Part shown: positions 22,905 through 33,811 of the stretch, piece after piece
Position numbering within the stretch: position 1 is the first letter of the stretch
How the letters are laid out: each line of letters starts with the position of its first letter
Assembly: GCA_030998225.1 (NCBI GenBank)
Contig: JAPYXD010000704.1
Location: forward strand, 10,478,001-10,542,000
Reading direction: 5' to 3'
DNA length: 64,000 bases
Origin: Diplolepis rosae
Lineage: Eukaryota > Arthropoda > Insecta > Hymenoptera > Diplolepididae
Position numbers and translations under genes: made by a program
The notes under the pieces: model-generated
Told to the model about the DNA's origin: nothing
The model's database searches: none
The model's input: only the letters and a program-made list of their open reading frames with translations

Positions 22905-22997
22905 TCAAAACGTAAAGATTTGATGAAAATTTCGAAAGTCATTTTTCACATAAAACCAATACCTTCTAATCCATGATGAGAATGTAAAAAGCAATCA
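22905..22997 (-). repeat. Family D terminal fragment (D4)
   Basis: TCTCAAAACGTAAAGATTTG to CATGATGAGAATGTAAAAAG matches the D terminus and ends at the same terminal point as D5 and D6. Confidence 0.8.
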
Positions 22998-23400
22998 AGA
23001 AATTTCTTCCAATCAAAGTAATTTTTCTTTGACCCTATAACAATGCACACATCTTTTTAATCCAAAGAAATTTTTTTTTAACGAAATAAACTCTTTTCTG
23101 GGTTTATACATATTCAAATGAATAAAATAGAAATCGGGACCAGGGCTTTGTCAGATTCCTATTTTGTATAAAGAAAAATAGAGCATTTTCTGCCTGGAAA
23201 ATTTTAATGCAACGTACGATTTTCCAAACCAAAGGTAATAAAAATACACACAGAAACTTTCTATAGGCATATATGTTTTATTTCATAACGATAATTCTAA
23301 AAAGTAATAGGAATTCCAGGACAATCGAGGTGCAATTTTAATTATCCCTAACAGACTGGATATTTTTCGCAGGCAAAATACTAAAAATTCAAAAAATTAT

Positions 23401-23736
23401 TCGCAAGCTCATGTGAACAATTTGGTCCAGTTTCAACATGTTTGTATCCAAAATACATAAAATTTTGTTTTTAAAATTTGGGAAATGCTAAATAAGATAA
23501 AAACGGACATAGATAGACTACTTAGGGTTTTGACAATAAAAAAAAAAATGTCCGATAAATTTGACTAAAGTTCAACTTTTTTTCAATTTCTAAACCAAAA
23601 ATAATCTATCTACGTCCGTTTTAATCTTCTCTACCATTTTCCAAATTTTGAAAAGAAAATTTTATGTACTTTAGACACAAACATGTAGAAACCTAAAATC
23701 TATTAAATTTACTAATTTATTAAGTATCACATGCCC
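23401..23736. mobile_element. Family S foldback element (S2), TTAA end
   Basis: Arms share AACATGTTTGT...AAAATACATAAAATTTTG and GGACRTAGATAGAYTA. The right end AGTATCACATGCCC abuts TTAA (23737-23740), the exact mirror of the S3 left end. The left boundary is approximate. Confidence 0.65.
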
Positions 23737-23805
23737 TTAATGAAGTTCAATATTTCACTGCAAAAAATTCTCACTATGACAAGTTTGTCCCTAAATTGAA
23801 TCGTA

Positions 23806-24109
23806 CACGCAGAAAGAAGATCAGTAAAATTTACAGGAAGTTCGGTACTTATTTGGACAACATGACTTTTTAGTAAATTTTACAAGAAGTTGAGTTCAAT
23901 CAACAGATTTTCTGTACAATTCACTTAGCGTACAGTACAATCAACTTAACTCGGTTTTTTTCGTATTCAGTAGATTTTACTGGACGCTGAGTGAAACGTA
24001 CAGAAAATCTGTTAATTGAACTCAACTTCTGGTAAAATTTACTGAAAAGTCATGTTGCCCAAATAAGTACCGAACTTCCTGTAAATTTTACTGATCTTTT
24101 CTCTGCGTG
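23806..24109. mobile_element. Family N foldback MITE, TA target
   Basis: The 304 bp element has inverted arms of about 130 bp with few mismatches, from CACGCAGAAAGAAGATCAG to CTGATCTTTTCTCTGCGTG. TA flanks at 23804-23805 and 24110-24111. Arms share TTACAGGAAGTTCGGTACTT. Confidence 0.9.
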
Positions 24110-24475
24110 TAGTTTAGCAAAAAATTCTAAACTTCAGTTTCTCCGTCTGCGAAAAAATAATTGCAAAAATAGAATGAATAAGCATTTTGAAAAATAAAAA
24201 AAATAAAAATTGAAGGCAGCAGAACTTCGAAAATTCTTTTCGCTGGCTCGATGAACCGCTCGAAATTCAATACATGACTTTTTCTCAAAACTGGACAAAA
24301 ATTACATCTTTTTCCTTGGTCACATTATACCTCAAGTAATCTTTTATTGTGGAAAGTACTAATACAAAAAAAAGTAGCCTACGGTCCTTTTGTTAGTTGC
24401 ATCAAACAAACTTTTTGTTGAGTGCACCAAATATCTATATTTTACTAATTACATAAAATAGCCTACTCTCTAAAA

Positions 24476-24736
24476 CTGAATCAGTCAAAATCTACTGATT
24501 ATCAGTGAAATTTGACTGATTCATATAGCTAAAAAGAGGTTACTGTGAATCAGTCAAATTTCACTGATTACTTCAGTGAAAATTATCCGGTTTAACAGTG
24601 AAAAATATTTTTTCACTGATGGATCAATGAAAATTGACTGATTTAACAGTAAAAAATATGTTTTCATTGGTGAATCAGTGAAAAGGAAAATCACTGATTC
24701 AATCAGTAATAATTTGACTGATTCAGATTTAGAGAG
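24476..24736 (+). mobile_element. Family A MITE (A1), TA target
   Basis: CTCTCTAAAACTGAATCAGTC to CAGATTTAGAGAG, with TA at both sides. The interior is reiterated AATCAGTGAAAA and its inverse, including the AGCTAAAAAGAGGTTACTG block diagnostic of A. Confidence 0.9.
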
Positions 24737-24779
24737 TATCCCTGACAAGATTTCTTAGTTTTCTGGTTAGGCTTTCAAA

Positions 24780-24900
24780 TTAACCGGGTAACCTTTCTTT
24801 TCTCTTTCTATTGGGTCGTTTCCTTTCGTTTTCTCCCCACGTCTACTCGCGTTTATATATTGCCAGATCGCCTTCACGAATTGCGGGTATTCCAGTTATT
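24780..24900 (+). promoter_or_regulatory. Candidate promoter of gene 2
   Basis: GC-richer than its flanks. ATTGG (inverse CCAAT) lies in CTATTGGGTCG at about 24818, TATATAT at 24854-24860, and an initiator-like TTCCAGTTATT at about 24891. Downstream are a plausible 5' UTR and the ATG at 25032. The TATA-to-initiator distance of about 38 bases is longer than usual, so the true start may be nearer 24885. Confidence 0.4.
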
Positions 24901-25031
24901 CTTGAGGCTAGAATCGGCACACAGTTCCAATTGCTCCAAACGTTGACACGTGGTCGGTTTTAAATCTGGTACGAAAATAATTTCTAGTGTTATCATCAAT
25001 CGTGTTAATTCCAGTGGGTTTACCATAAAAA

Positions 25032-25058
25032 ATGAAGCACCCAACGCCAGAAAGACTT
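25032..25058 (+). CDS. Candidate first coding exon of unrecognised gene 2
   Basis: ATG in an A-rich start context (TAAAAAATGA) opens MKHPTPERL, then the strong donor GTAAGT at 25059. The exon ends in phase 0. The upstream 24780-25030 stretch has promoter and 5' UTR character and is not repeat-derived. No downstream exon was identified. Nine residues allow no assignment. The 80-codon minus frame at 24874-25116 is the shadow of this GC-richer stretch. Confidence 0.45.
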
Positions 25059-25252
25059 GTAAGTTTCTTTTTGAATAAAATAGACTTTGATCTTTATAAA
25101 AAGTAGAGATGCGCAAAGACGTGTGTTTGCATAACTGTAGATCATAAATGAAGAAAACATGTGCGAAACTATCAATTTGGGAAGTAGTGTTAAGAGTGAC
25201 TTGTTACAAGTAACGAATTTCCTGATTTGTTAGAGTCCGAGAAAGTGATTTA

Positions 25253-26110
25253 TTTTGAATCTAAAAATACAGAAAAAAAAGGGTTGCTAACATAGGATTT
25301 GTTTCATATAAAATTTGAAGTAATTAACATTTCTTGTTTACAAGTTGATAAAGAACTTTGAAATTAATTCAAATTAAATATTTCTTTCACATAACGCAAA
25401 TCTCTAAATAACACAAAAACACTTTTGAAAAAGAATTTTTTTTTGTATAAAGCATAATTTGAAAAAACATCGAAATTTTATATTTTTTCAAATTATAATA
25501 TATACCAAAAAAATTTCAATCTACTCTCTAAATCTGAATCAGTCAAAATCTACTGATTATTAGTGAAATTTGACTGATTAAAATAGCTAAAAAGAGGTTA
25601 CTATGAATCAGTCAAATTTCACTGATTACTCCAGTAAAAATTAACTTATTTAACAGTAAAAAACATTTTTTACACTCATGAATCAGTCAAAATTAACTAA
25701 TTAAACAGTGAAAAATATTTTTTTCAATGATGAATCCGTAAAAAAGCAAATCACTGATTCAATCAGTGAAAATTTGACTGATTTAGATTTAGTGAGTACA
25801 TCTTCATGCACAAACAACACAAAATTTTTATACTTCAACATTTAGTCCAAAACTCTTAGCTCCTTGAAGTTGTTTAAGTATTTATTCTAAAGCAATGTCA
25901 TTTTGAATTTGTTTTATACCAAAGAAATATTTACTTAAACGTAAACACTTGAGCAAAAATTGTTAATTTTCTCCCAACTTCTTTTTAAAAAGTGTTTTTC
26001 TGTTATTCAGAGATTTGCATTATGTGAAATAAATATTTGCCTTGAAGTAATTTCAAAGTTCTTTATTAACTTGTAAAAAAGAAATGTTAATTTATTTACA
26101 TTTTTTATCT
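25253..26110. mobile_element. Diverged inverted-repeat element split by MITE A2
   Basis: Left arm 25253-25500 and right arm about 25830-26110 are inverted copies (AAAGAACTTTGAAATTA, CACATAAYGCAAATCTC, AACACTTTT). The left arm resembles the hammerhead-associated arm at 58010 (TGATTTATTTNAATCTAAAAATACAG, GCTAACATAGGAT). No hammerhead core is visible. Confidence 0.65.
25524..25796 (+). mobile_element. Family A MITE (A2), TA target
   Basis: CTCTCTAAATCTGAATCAGTC to TAGATTTAGTGAG, with TA at 25522-25523 and 25797-25798. Inserted between the arms of the 25253-26110 foldback. Confidence 0.9.
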
Positions 26111-26119
26111 GGAAAACAA

Positions 26120-26530
26120 GTTTTTTTGATAGAATTTTTCCTTACAATCGCTTCTTACCAATTTTTAAAAAACGATTAGATTTTCATGAATCATGGCTTA
26201 TTTCTCCGGAGAAAATATTAGCTACAACTCTACTGTTTTCAATTTTAAAAGTGATGTTTCAAATAGCTAAAATCATTAAAAGAATTTTTGCTTGACAACA
26301 TCTTTTTTAAATAACCATGTTTGAAGATTTTTTTCTTTATTTCCAAAATTAAAGACAATAGAGTCAGAGAGAATATATTCCCCGAAAAAATAAGCCATAA
26401 TTTATCAAAATCAAATCATTTTCAAAAAATTGGTAAAAAGGGATAGTAAGTAAAAATTCTATTACAAAAAACATTATTAAAAGTATTATTTTTCGATAGT
26501 TTTAAATTTTTTTCATAAAAAATAATGTTT
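26120..26530. mobile_element. Diverged family E-like foldback (E5)
   Basis: TTACCAATTTTTAAAAAACGATT...GGCTTATTTCTCCGG and its inverse CCCGAAAAAATAAGCC...AAAAATTGGTAA form arms of about 150 bp, like the inner E arms. No TTAA-bounded ends. Confidence 0.5.
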
Positions 26531-26539
26531 TTTTTTCAT

Positions 26540-27395
26540 AAGACACGACCGATAATAAAATTTCCAGTCTTAAAATTATAAAAAAACTTTTTTTTCAGAG
26601 ACTTGATTTTTGGCACGAGAACGTCCTTAAAATCAATACAACTTTCTGACAGAAGAATATCCTTTAAAGATTCTTTCCAAAAATGCTAATCTTTCTGTAA
26701 CTAATTTCAATGACAATTTGAAAAATTGAATGCCAATTTGAAAATTATATACGTAGTTTGTGATTTAAAATGATAACATCCAGCTTTGTAGCTTTCTACT
26801 CTTTATTATGTTGGATACTTTACCGTTCCAAATATTCTGGAGTTGAATAAACTTACTTAAAATTTGCGATTCATGAGTTAAATATAAATATATCATTCTC
26901 TGGAACTATTTTCACAGCTCTGATATCACGTGTGACATCGATTGTGACGTATTCGAGTCACCAGACTAAAGTTTATTTTTTTAAAGCCTTATAACTTGGA
27001 CCAGTTCCACAAGTCGTATCTTATGTCTTCTAAATTTTAAATTTAAGAAGAGATAGCAATCAATCTTTAATGGACTTTTTGCTATTGGCATTTAAAAACA
27101 AAAAATCATAATAATAATAAAATGTACATTTTTTGCCACTTTGAATATATTTTATTCGTGAGAAAAATTACGTGGAAAAACAATTGCCAACTCTGTGGTT
27201 TTGTTATTTTTATAGGTTAAAACTGCGATGTCGTCAACTGAACAGTTTTTTTTTGTAAAAGTATTTTGGAGTAAATGCCAAACAAATTTCTGAATGCAAA
27301 AGAAAAATGTGAAAAAGTGTTTAGTAAAGAAATTAATGGATTTCACATTGAATCAAAGGTGCTGTTAATTAACTTTTTAAAATATGTTTGACTCT
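26540..27395. other. AT-rich DNA without recognised feature
   Basis: The minus frame at 27152-27346 is discussed under rejected items. Nothing else is visible. Confidence 0.35.
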
Positions 27396-27598
27396 ACTCA
27401 GAAAAGAATTTTTGTTCATCGAATAGAATCGTTTTATTGAAGTCACAAAGTATTCAATTAACTTGACCAAATTTTTTGGTTGAATCTAATAAATACTTGA
27501 AGTTTATCAAAAGCAAATAGAATATTTGGTTGGATGAAGCAAATTTTTGCTTCAATCAACCAACTTTAACAATCAAATATTTTATCAGAGTAACCAGA
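27396..27598. repeat. Family M-like AT-rich MITE
   Basis: CTCAGAAAAGAATTTTTG to CAAATATTTTATCAGAG bound repeated TTGGTTGAA/TCAACCAA words. Confidence 0.5.
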
Positions 27599-27703
27599 AA
27601 TATTGTTGTTCGTCTAAAAACAAAATACAATGGCTGAACCAACAAAAATTTGGTGGATTCAATCAGATTCTTTTCTAAGTGTTTTTGTTGTCTTATATTG
27701 ATA

Positions 27704-28044
27704 CTCTCTAAATCTGAATCAGTCAAATTTTCACTGATTGAATCAGTGATTTGCCTTTTCACTGATTCATCAGTGAAAAAATATTTTTCACTGTTAAATC
27801 ACTTAATTTTCACTGATTCATCAGTGAAAAAAATATTTTTCACTGTCAAACCAGTCAATTTTCACTGAAATAATCAGTGAAATTTGACTGATTTACAGTA
27901 ACCTCTTTTTAGCTATTTGAATCAGTCGAAATCTACTGATTATCAGTGAAATTTGACTGATTTACAGTAACCTCTTTTTAGCTATTTGAATCAGTCAAAT
28001 TTCACTGATAATCAGTAGATTTCAACTGATTCAAATTTAGAGAG
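27704..28044 (-). mobile_element. Family A MITE (A3), TA target, internal 69 bp duplication
   Basis: CTCTCTAAATCTG to CAAATTTAGAGAG, TA on both sides. The ACCTCTTTTTAGCTATTTG block is duplicated in tandem (starts 27901 and 27970), making this copy about 70 bp longer than A1. Confidence 0.9.
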
Positions 28045-28045
28045 T

Positions 28046-28865
28046 ACTGTCAATCGGTTTATTAATTTCAACATACATTATTCCTTTCCCTGTATATATA
28101 ATTATTTAATGACAAACTATTCTTGAATATAAATCTGCACCGAGCAATTGAGCAAGATGTAATTCAGATACAACAGATTTAAGTTATGCCGAGTTTGGGC
28201 CCCAAAAGTTCCCCACTTAAATAAATAATTAAATATAGAGGATATAGATCCGGTAAATAATTTTGCTTTTCGAGGAATAAGAAAATATTTACAAATAGAA
28301 CGGCTGAAATATAGAATAACAAATATGACGTAAATTAGCGCAAAAGATGATTAATTGGCAATAACGTTATGAACTTATATTTAAAGTTTGAAGTTAAATT
28401 TACACACAACTTTCATATAAAAAGTTTTGAAAGGTTTGACAAGTTGACATTAACAATAAACACGATTCTTGCGCGAATCTTCATAGTATTAATAGAAGTA
28501 TTTAGATTTTTATATGAAAAATCGGCCGAGACGAGTTCGTTTCCAAATGACCTGCATCCATTTTTCAATCCTATTAAATATTTGGTATAGGCCTAAAAAG
28601 GATCGATTAAACTTCCGGGTTTAAAGATTTAGTAAATTTGATTGCATTATTTTATTTCAATAAATTTACTTGAATTAAAAAACGAATAGTAATAAAAAAA
28701 ACGTTCTAAAGAAAGAATCTTGCAGGCATGTAAATAAAAAATTTTGAATAATCAGATATCTTATTATTTCTGACTTTCTATATTTATTTTCAAACTCAGA
28801 AGCTATCTATTAGTAAATCATTCAGCAAGTAAAAAATTTTCAAGAATTTTTTAGATATAGAAAAT
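28046..28865. other. AT-rich DNA without recognised feature
   Basis: A 73-codon plus frame (28369-28590) with one hydrophobic stretch occurs. It has no promoter, splice or homology support. Confidence 0.35.
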
Positions 28866-29066
28866 TATCAAGTCAATTAAAACAAATTTTGGTCAATTCA
28901 ACTAAATATTGATCAATTTAAAAAAAATTTTGGTCAAGTCTACGAAATCGTTTAATCCAGATAACAATTTGGTTAAAACAATACAAAATTTGATCTAAAC
29001 AACAACAAATTTGATTGGTGCAACAAAATTTCTGTTGCATTAACCTAACTTTTTTTTGAGTCTGTA
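28866..29066. repeat. Family M-like AT-rich MITE
   Basis: Repeated AAATTTTGGTCAA/CAACAAAATTT words from about 28866 to the TTTTTTTTGAGTCTG end. Confidence 0.4.
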
Positions 29067-29471
29067 TTTCAAAAATATTGTCTCTCTGAAAAAATAAAAT
29101 ATTATATTGATGAATAAGAAACTTTACAGAAGGTTTTAAAAAGACTTTTGAATTATTAGCTCTTCAAAAAGTCGACTATAACTTTTTTCCATTTTTTTGA
29201 AAAAATTTTGTTTAAATAAAAAAGCAGGTGAATCAAAAATTTCTTTTTAGTCATCTTTCTAGAAAATTCGCATTGGTATTTCTTTCATTATTATCACTCG
29301 TGTATCTATTTATAACAGTGAAAAGTAAAATAGAAGAAACCTCAACATTTATCATAAGAAAAACTTTATATGAAATTTCTGTTTTATGTTCTGTAACTGT
29401 GGTACCATTACTCAGTGAAAAATATTCAGCACGTGACATTTTATACATATAAATCACTTTCACTTGTATAC

Positions 29472-29764
29472 ACTGTTAAAAATCTGATTTATTTTAATAG
29501 ACTTTAATATACAAGTGGTAAATTAAAATTAATAGATTTGTATATTATGGAAAATTAATATGTACATTCATTTTAAATTCAATAACTTTTCAATCAAAAT
29601 ATATTAAAATTAACAAACTTTATTAAAATATATACACATCTATATTAAAATTAAAATTAAAGTTTGTACTTTTTTAAAACTAAAGTATTTTAAATTTAAT
29701 ATACATTACTGAAAAAAACTTCCATTACATGTAATGGAAGTTTAATACAGAAATTTCTAACAGT
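29472..29764 (+). mobile_element. Family J MITE (J1)
   Basis: It starts ACTGTTAAAAATCTG and ends AATTTCTAACAGT. Near the right end is a perfect 28 bp palindrome centred on ACATGT (CTTCCATTAC/GTAATGGAAG). J2 follows directly. Confidence 0.75.
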
Positions 29765-29780
29765 ATATATATATATATAA

Positions 29781-30399
29781 ACTGTTGAAAATTTCATTAA
29801 TTTCAATACACTTTAATATATATGTGGTAATTTAAAATTAATAGATTTGTTTATTATGAAAAATTATTATGCATTCATATTGAAACTAATAACTTTCCAA
29901 TTAAAATATATTAAATTTAACAAACATTAATAAAATTTATACACATCTGTATTAAAATCAAAATAAAAGTTTGTATTGCTTTAAAACGAAAGTATTTTAA
30001 ATTTAATATACTCTCTAAAACTGAATCAGTCAAAATCTACTGATTATCAGTGAAATTTGACTGATTCATATAGCTAAAAAGAGGATACTGTGAATTAGTT
30101 AAATTTCACTGATTACTCCAGTGAGAAGTAACTGATTTAACAGTGGAAAATATCGTTTTCACTAATTAAACAGTAAAAATTAACTGATTTAACAGTGGAA
30201 AATATCGTTTTCACTAATTAAACAGTAAAAATTAACTGATTTAACAGTGAAAAATATTGTTTCCACTGATAAGTCAGTGAAAAGGCAAATCACTGATTCG
30301 AACAGTGAACATTTGACTGATTCAGATTTAGAGAGTATGTTACTGAAAAAAACTTCTATTGCATGTAATGGAAGTTTAATACAGAAATTTCTAACAATG
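29781..30399 (+). mobile_element. Family J MITE (J2), interrupted by A4
   Basis: A second J copy in the same direction as J1: ACTGTTGAAAATTTC to AATTTCTAACAATGT. MITE A4 is inserted at 30011-30335. J1 supplies the empty site, proving A4 duplicates TA. Confidence 0.8.
30011..30335 (+). mobile_element. Family A MITE (A4), TA target proved by empty site
   Basis: CTCTCTAAAACTGAATCAGTC to CAGATTTAGAGAG, with TA at 30009-30010 and 30336-30337. The J1 sequence TTTAATATACATTACTG corresponds to TTTAATA-TA-[A4]-TA-TGTTACTG here. A 52 bp unit (AACAGTGGAAAATATCG) repeats at 30139, 30191 and, diverged, 30243. Confidence 0.95.
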
Positions 30400-31003
30400 T
30401 ATGTATAATGTTCTTATAGTGAACAAATGTTTATAATCATACTAAGAACAAGATCAACGGAGTTATGTAATATATTCCCCATGTAAATCAATTCACGAGG
30501 ACTGCATTACGTTTGAACGTAATATAAGTCTTGATACGTAATATGTGTCAGCAAATAAAAAAGTCAAGTCGTATCGTGACAATACGCTAAGCTTCGATTT
30601 TATAATTACTTCACTGTAACTATGTAACGTTTGTTTGCTGCGCACGTTTGCAGGTAGATGAACATTAGACACAAGTTTCTTGGAGATTTACACGCAAAAA
30701 AGAAAATAGTATAGTGCTATTTTAAATGGCCGGTTCGATCTATAGAAGATAAAATAATGGATATTTTTTATTTCTCCACGTGTTACTATTTGCATTAAAC
30801 TATCGACTATTTTGTTTTTCTTCTTGATAAATGAATGTTAAAATTTGCACAAATGAAATGTAGTATTTAGCATTCTGTCTTACAGAGATTCGGTTATCGT
30901 TTTATAATGTCACTTTGTACTTTTATCTTTTTTCCGATATAGTGAGAATAGTCAAACTCGTAAGAACAAATATTTAATTTTTCAGATTTTGTATTAGTTT
31001 TCA
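30400..31003. other. AT-rich DNA with no firm feature
   Basis: A possible acceptor (CACGTTTGCAG at about 30652) is followed within five codons by a stop. An imperfect palindrome, GCATTACGTTTGAACGTAATATAAG, lies near 30504. Confidence 0.3.
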
Positions 31004-31005
31004 TA

Positions 31006-31163
31006 CTCTCTGAACATGAATCAGTAAAATTCACTGGAAAACAGTGCATACACTGATTACCAATGTATATGCTTCTATCTGAATTCCGGTGGGAGCCTTG
31101 ACACTGATAATCAGTATATATGCACTGTTTTCCAGTAAATTTTACTGATTCAGATTTAGGGAG
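31006..31163. mobile_element. Short palindromic variant of the CTCTCT MITE group, TA left side
   Basis: The 158 bp element has ends CTCTCTGAACATGAATCAG and CTGATTCAGATTTAGGGAG. The inverted arms of about 60 bp include CACTGGAAAACAGTGCAT. TA at 31004-31005. It shares termini but not interior with A and B. Confidence 0.8.
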
Positions 31164-31474
31164 ACTTGTAGTATAGATTGAAATAAATTATGCATTAAAA
31201 ATGTAATAAAGTTTGGAAAAACAGTATGAAATTTTACTATATGTTATAGCAAACTTTAATCTATAGTAAATTTTTATATAAATTTTTCAAACAATAGTGT
31301 TTTTACTGCTAATTATTTTGAGTCAATTAGGAATGATCATAATTATGAAATGACTTGTTTGACTTTAAATTGTAGTATAGAATGTAGGATGTAAACAAAT
31401 CTTCACTGTCAAAACAACTTCAATTCGCAGTAAAATAAATGGGACTGATGATTTTATTAGAATAAATTTAAAGC

Positions 31475-31810
31475 CATGGGGGTCAACTGGACCACATGAC
31501 TTTACACATGAAAAAACAAATCTCTTGCATTTACTGAGTTCATAAGTTAAAATAATGAGAACATAAAATTTATGTAAAATCAACAGATATTTTAGTACAA
31601 TTCAACGCGTTTTTGTAAACATAACAGATTACTCGATAAATATTTTAGATTTGGGTGTTAAATAAAGGTTTTAAAGAAAATTCCGTAATCTGTAAATTTA
31701 AGAGGCATTTCTGTAATATTTATCGACAAATCTGTTATTTTTATAGAAAAGCGGTGAATTGCACTGAAATATATGTTAAATTTGAAAAATGTCATGCTTT
31801 TACCATTTTA
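31475..31810. mobile_element. Foldback with an F-like left terminus
   Basis: GCCATGGGGGTCAACTGGACC at about 31473 resembles the F end GGCCATGGATCAATCGGACC. Further in, ATAAGTTAAAATAATG...CAGATATTTTAGTACAATTCA is mirrored at 31700-31810 (TGAATTGCACTGAAATATA...). The frames at 31365-31583 and 31655-31897 come from the two arms. Confidence 0.5.
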
Positions 31811-32054
31811 ACTTATAAACGCATTGTGATAGTAATTCATTCCTGTAACATTATGTTTTGCTTACAAAATATCATTCTAAAATTTCGGAAAATATAATGG
31901 AAGACAATAAAAAACGTTCGTAAACTTCACTTTGATAAAAATCTTGCAGATAGGTATGATTGCAGAAAACTTTATCAGTTTTATTTTCTTCAAAGAAATG
32001 TTTTCTATTTTTTCAAAATTTTTAGACAGGCGTTTTGTAGTATAAAAATAAATG

Positions 32055-32162
32055 TTTTTTCTGACTCAGGGAGTCTCAAAAATGTAAAGATTTAGTGAAA
32101 ATTTCGAAAGACTTTTTCACATAAAACCAATACCTTCTCATTCATGGTGAGAATGTAAAAAG
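32055..32162 (-). repeat. Family D terminal fragment (D5)
   Basis: TTTTTCTGACTCAGGGAGTC to CATGGTGAGAATGTAAAAAG. It ends at the D terminus point. Confidence 0.8.
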
Positions 32163-32463
32163 TAACCTAACAGGAATAAGATACCATATGATTTAATCAC
32201 TCGATTCGGATAATCCAAGACCTTAATCATTTTCAAAAAGTTGCAGATCAGATTGATGTTGATCTTTGAAAGCAAAGATCAATATTTTTACAGCAAGTAT
32301 GTGAAACAATGAAGAAATATAAATGAATAAAATTAGAGATCATATCTGTCTCGTCAAAAAGTCATTTATCATGTGGTTCATTAAACAGGTCAAGAAATTT
32401 ATGTCTATAATTTGTTATGATTTACAAAGTTGATTGGGGACTTTAAATTTTGATAATACTTAA

Positions 32464-32579
32464 GGCCATGGATCAACTAGACCGCGTGACGTCAGTAATT
32501 GCAATTACAGTATGCAAGTTTATTCAAAAATTAATAACTAAAACTAAAATTTTCCACTTTTTTATAAACAATACACACA
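32464..32579 (+). mobile_element. Family F left half (F6)
   Basis: TTAA (32460-32463) then GGCCATGGATCAACTAGACC, GTAATTGCAATTACAGTATG, matching F1. The matching right half is missing. MITE B3 begins at its edge. Confidence 0.7.
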
Positions 32580-32992
32580 CTCTAAACCTGAATCAGTGAA
32601 CGGCCACTGATTCGCAGTGACTATTCACTGATGGCAGCAGCTATAAATCCTTCACTGAGAATCAGTGAAATTAGACTGATAAATCAGTGAAAAAAGTTGA
32701 ACTCACTTATTGAATCAGTGAAATTTCCAGGCGGGAATAATAAAACCAGCAATATATTTTAACGACCGATGAACTTGTTTATTTTAGGTTAAACAACACA
32801 AAAAAGAAATTACGTAATTATTATTATATATCGTAATTATTATTGTGTATAATTATATTATGTATAATTAAAAATTAAAGATCCATCGTAATGTGTAGAT
32901 AAAAAATCAAAGCAGGGCACTGATTCATCAGTTGATATATTTGCACTGATATAATCAGTGAATATTGTACTGATTCAGCTAGCTTTAGAGAG
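32580..32992 (-). mobile_element. Family B MITE (B3)
   Basis: CTCTAAACCTGAATCAGTG to CTTTAGAGAG. CA flanks both sides (32578-32579, 32993-32994) rather than TA. The right CA is also the first bases of K1. The interior matches B1 in reverse (CGATGAACTTGTTTATTTTAGG). Confidence 0.85.
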
Positions 32993-32993
32993 C

Positions 32994-33445
32994 ACTATTA
33001 GAAATGTTCGGAAATTTACAAAAATTTTATGTTACAAAGGTAACGTTAAATTTGCCGATATTTATGATGTTTTTGAGTAAAAGTATCATAAAATTGCGAA
33101 AAGTATACTGAATTTTCTGAAATTTTTTAAAATATTTTAAAACTCAATAGAATTTTTATAAAATGCATCATAAAATTACAAAAGTGTAACAAAATTTTCA
33201 GTCACATGTAACTGCATAAAACTTTAGTTCCCCAAAACGTAAAATTTTTCCTGTTACAAGTTTCAGAATTTCCAGATACAAGTATTGGATATTTAACATT
33301 TTGTTAATAAAAATTTGGAAAATTTTCCTAAATTTATTAAAAAGTCACTGAATTTTATGAAATTTTATCATAATTTTACGAAACTCTAACTGAATAAAAC
33401 TCAAGTCACGTGTTTCGGAAAATTACGGTAGAAATTTCCATCAGT
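32994..33445 (+). mobile_element. Family K element (K1)
   Basis: It starts ACTATTAGAAATGTTCGG and ends GTAGAAATTTCCATCAGT, an imperfect ACTG(T)TAGAAATTTC inverted end. The interior TCACATGTAACTGCATAAAAC and CCTGTTACAAGTTTCAGAATT recur in K2 (59604-60105). It shares terminal bases with family J. Confidence 0.7.
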
Positions 33446-33456
33446 GTGCCCTCGAA

Positions 33457-33753
33457 GCCATGGATCAATCGGACCACGTGACTAAATTATACGTTTATTC
33501 GTCCATGTAAGATAATCTTTTTAATTTTCGAAGTATCTTTCTAAAAATTTGGAAAACGTAACAAAAGACAATAAAGCACGTCTGAAAATTTGAAAACTTA
33601 TCGATAATTACAGTTAACTGTAAAAAACAGACGTTCTTTATCATTTTCTATTGTATTTTACAAATTTCCAGGAAGACATTTTTTAAAACAAAAAAGTTAT
33701 CTTATACGAACTTTTACAGGAACTTGGTCACGTGATCTGGTTGATCCATGGGC
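33457..33753. mobile_element. Family F foldback MITE (F2)
   Basis: GCCATGGATCAATCGGACC to GGTTGATCCATGGGC, with TTAA on the right (33754-33757) and CGAA (decayed) on the left. Arms include CGTGACTAAATTATA and AAGTTATCTTATACG blocks, with the centre ACAGTTAACTGT. Confidence 0.8.
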
Positions 33754-33811
33754 TTAAGAGCGTGTACATTTATTTCGAAACTAATAATTACTTATTGCTG
33801 GAATACTGACG

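Noticed and set aside
27152..27346. Minus frame with DDIAVLTYKNN, faintly like the catalytic Asp region of S1 proteases, ending near AATAAA
   Set aside because: The similarity is a five-residue impression. No His or Ser motif was found nearby, and the N-terminal half is low-complexity Phe/Lys.
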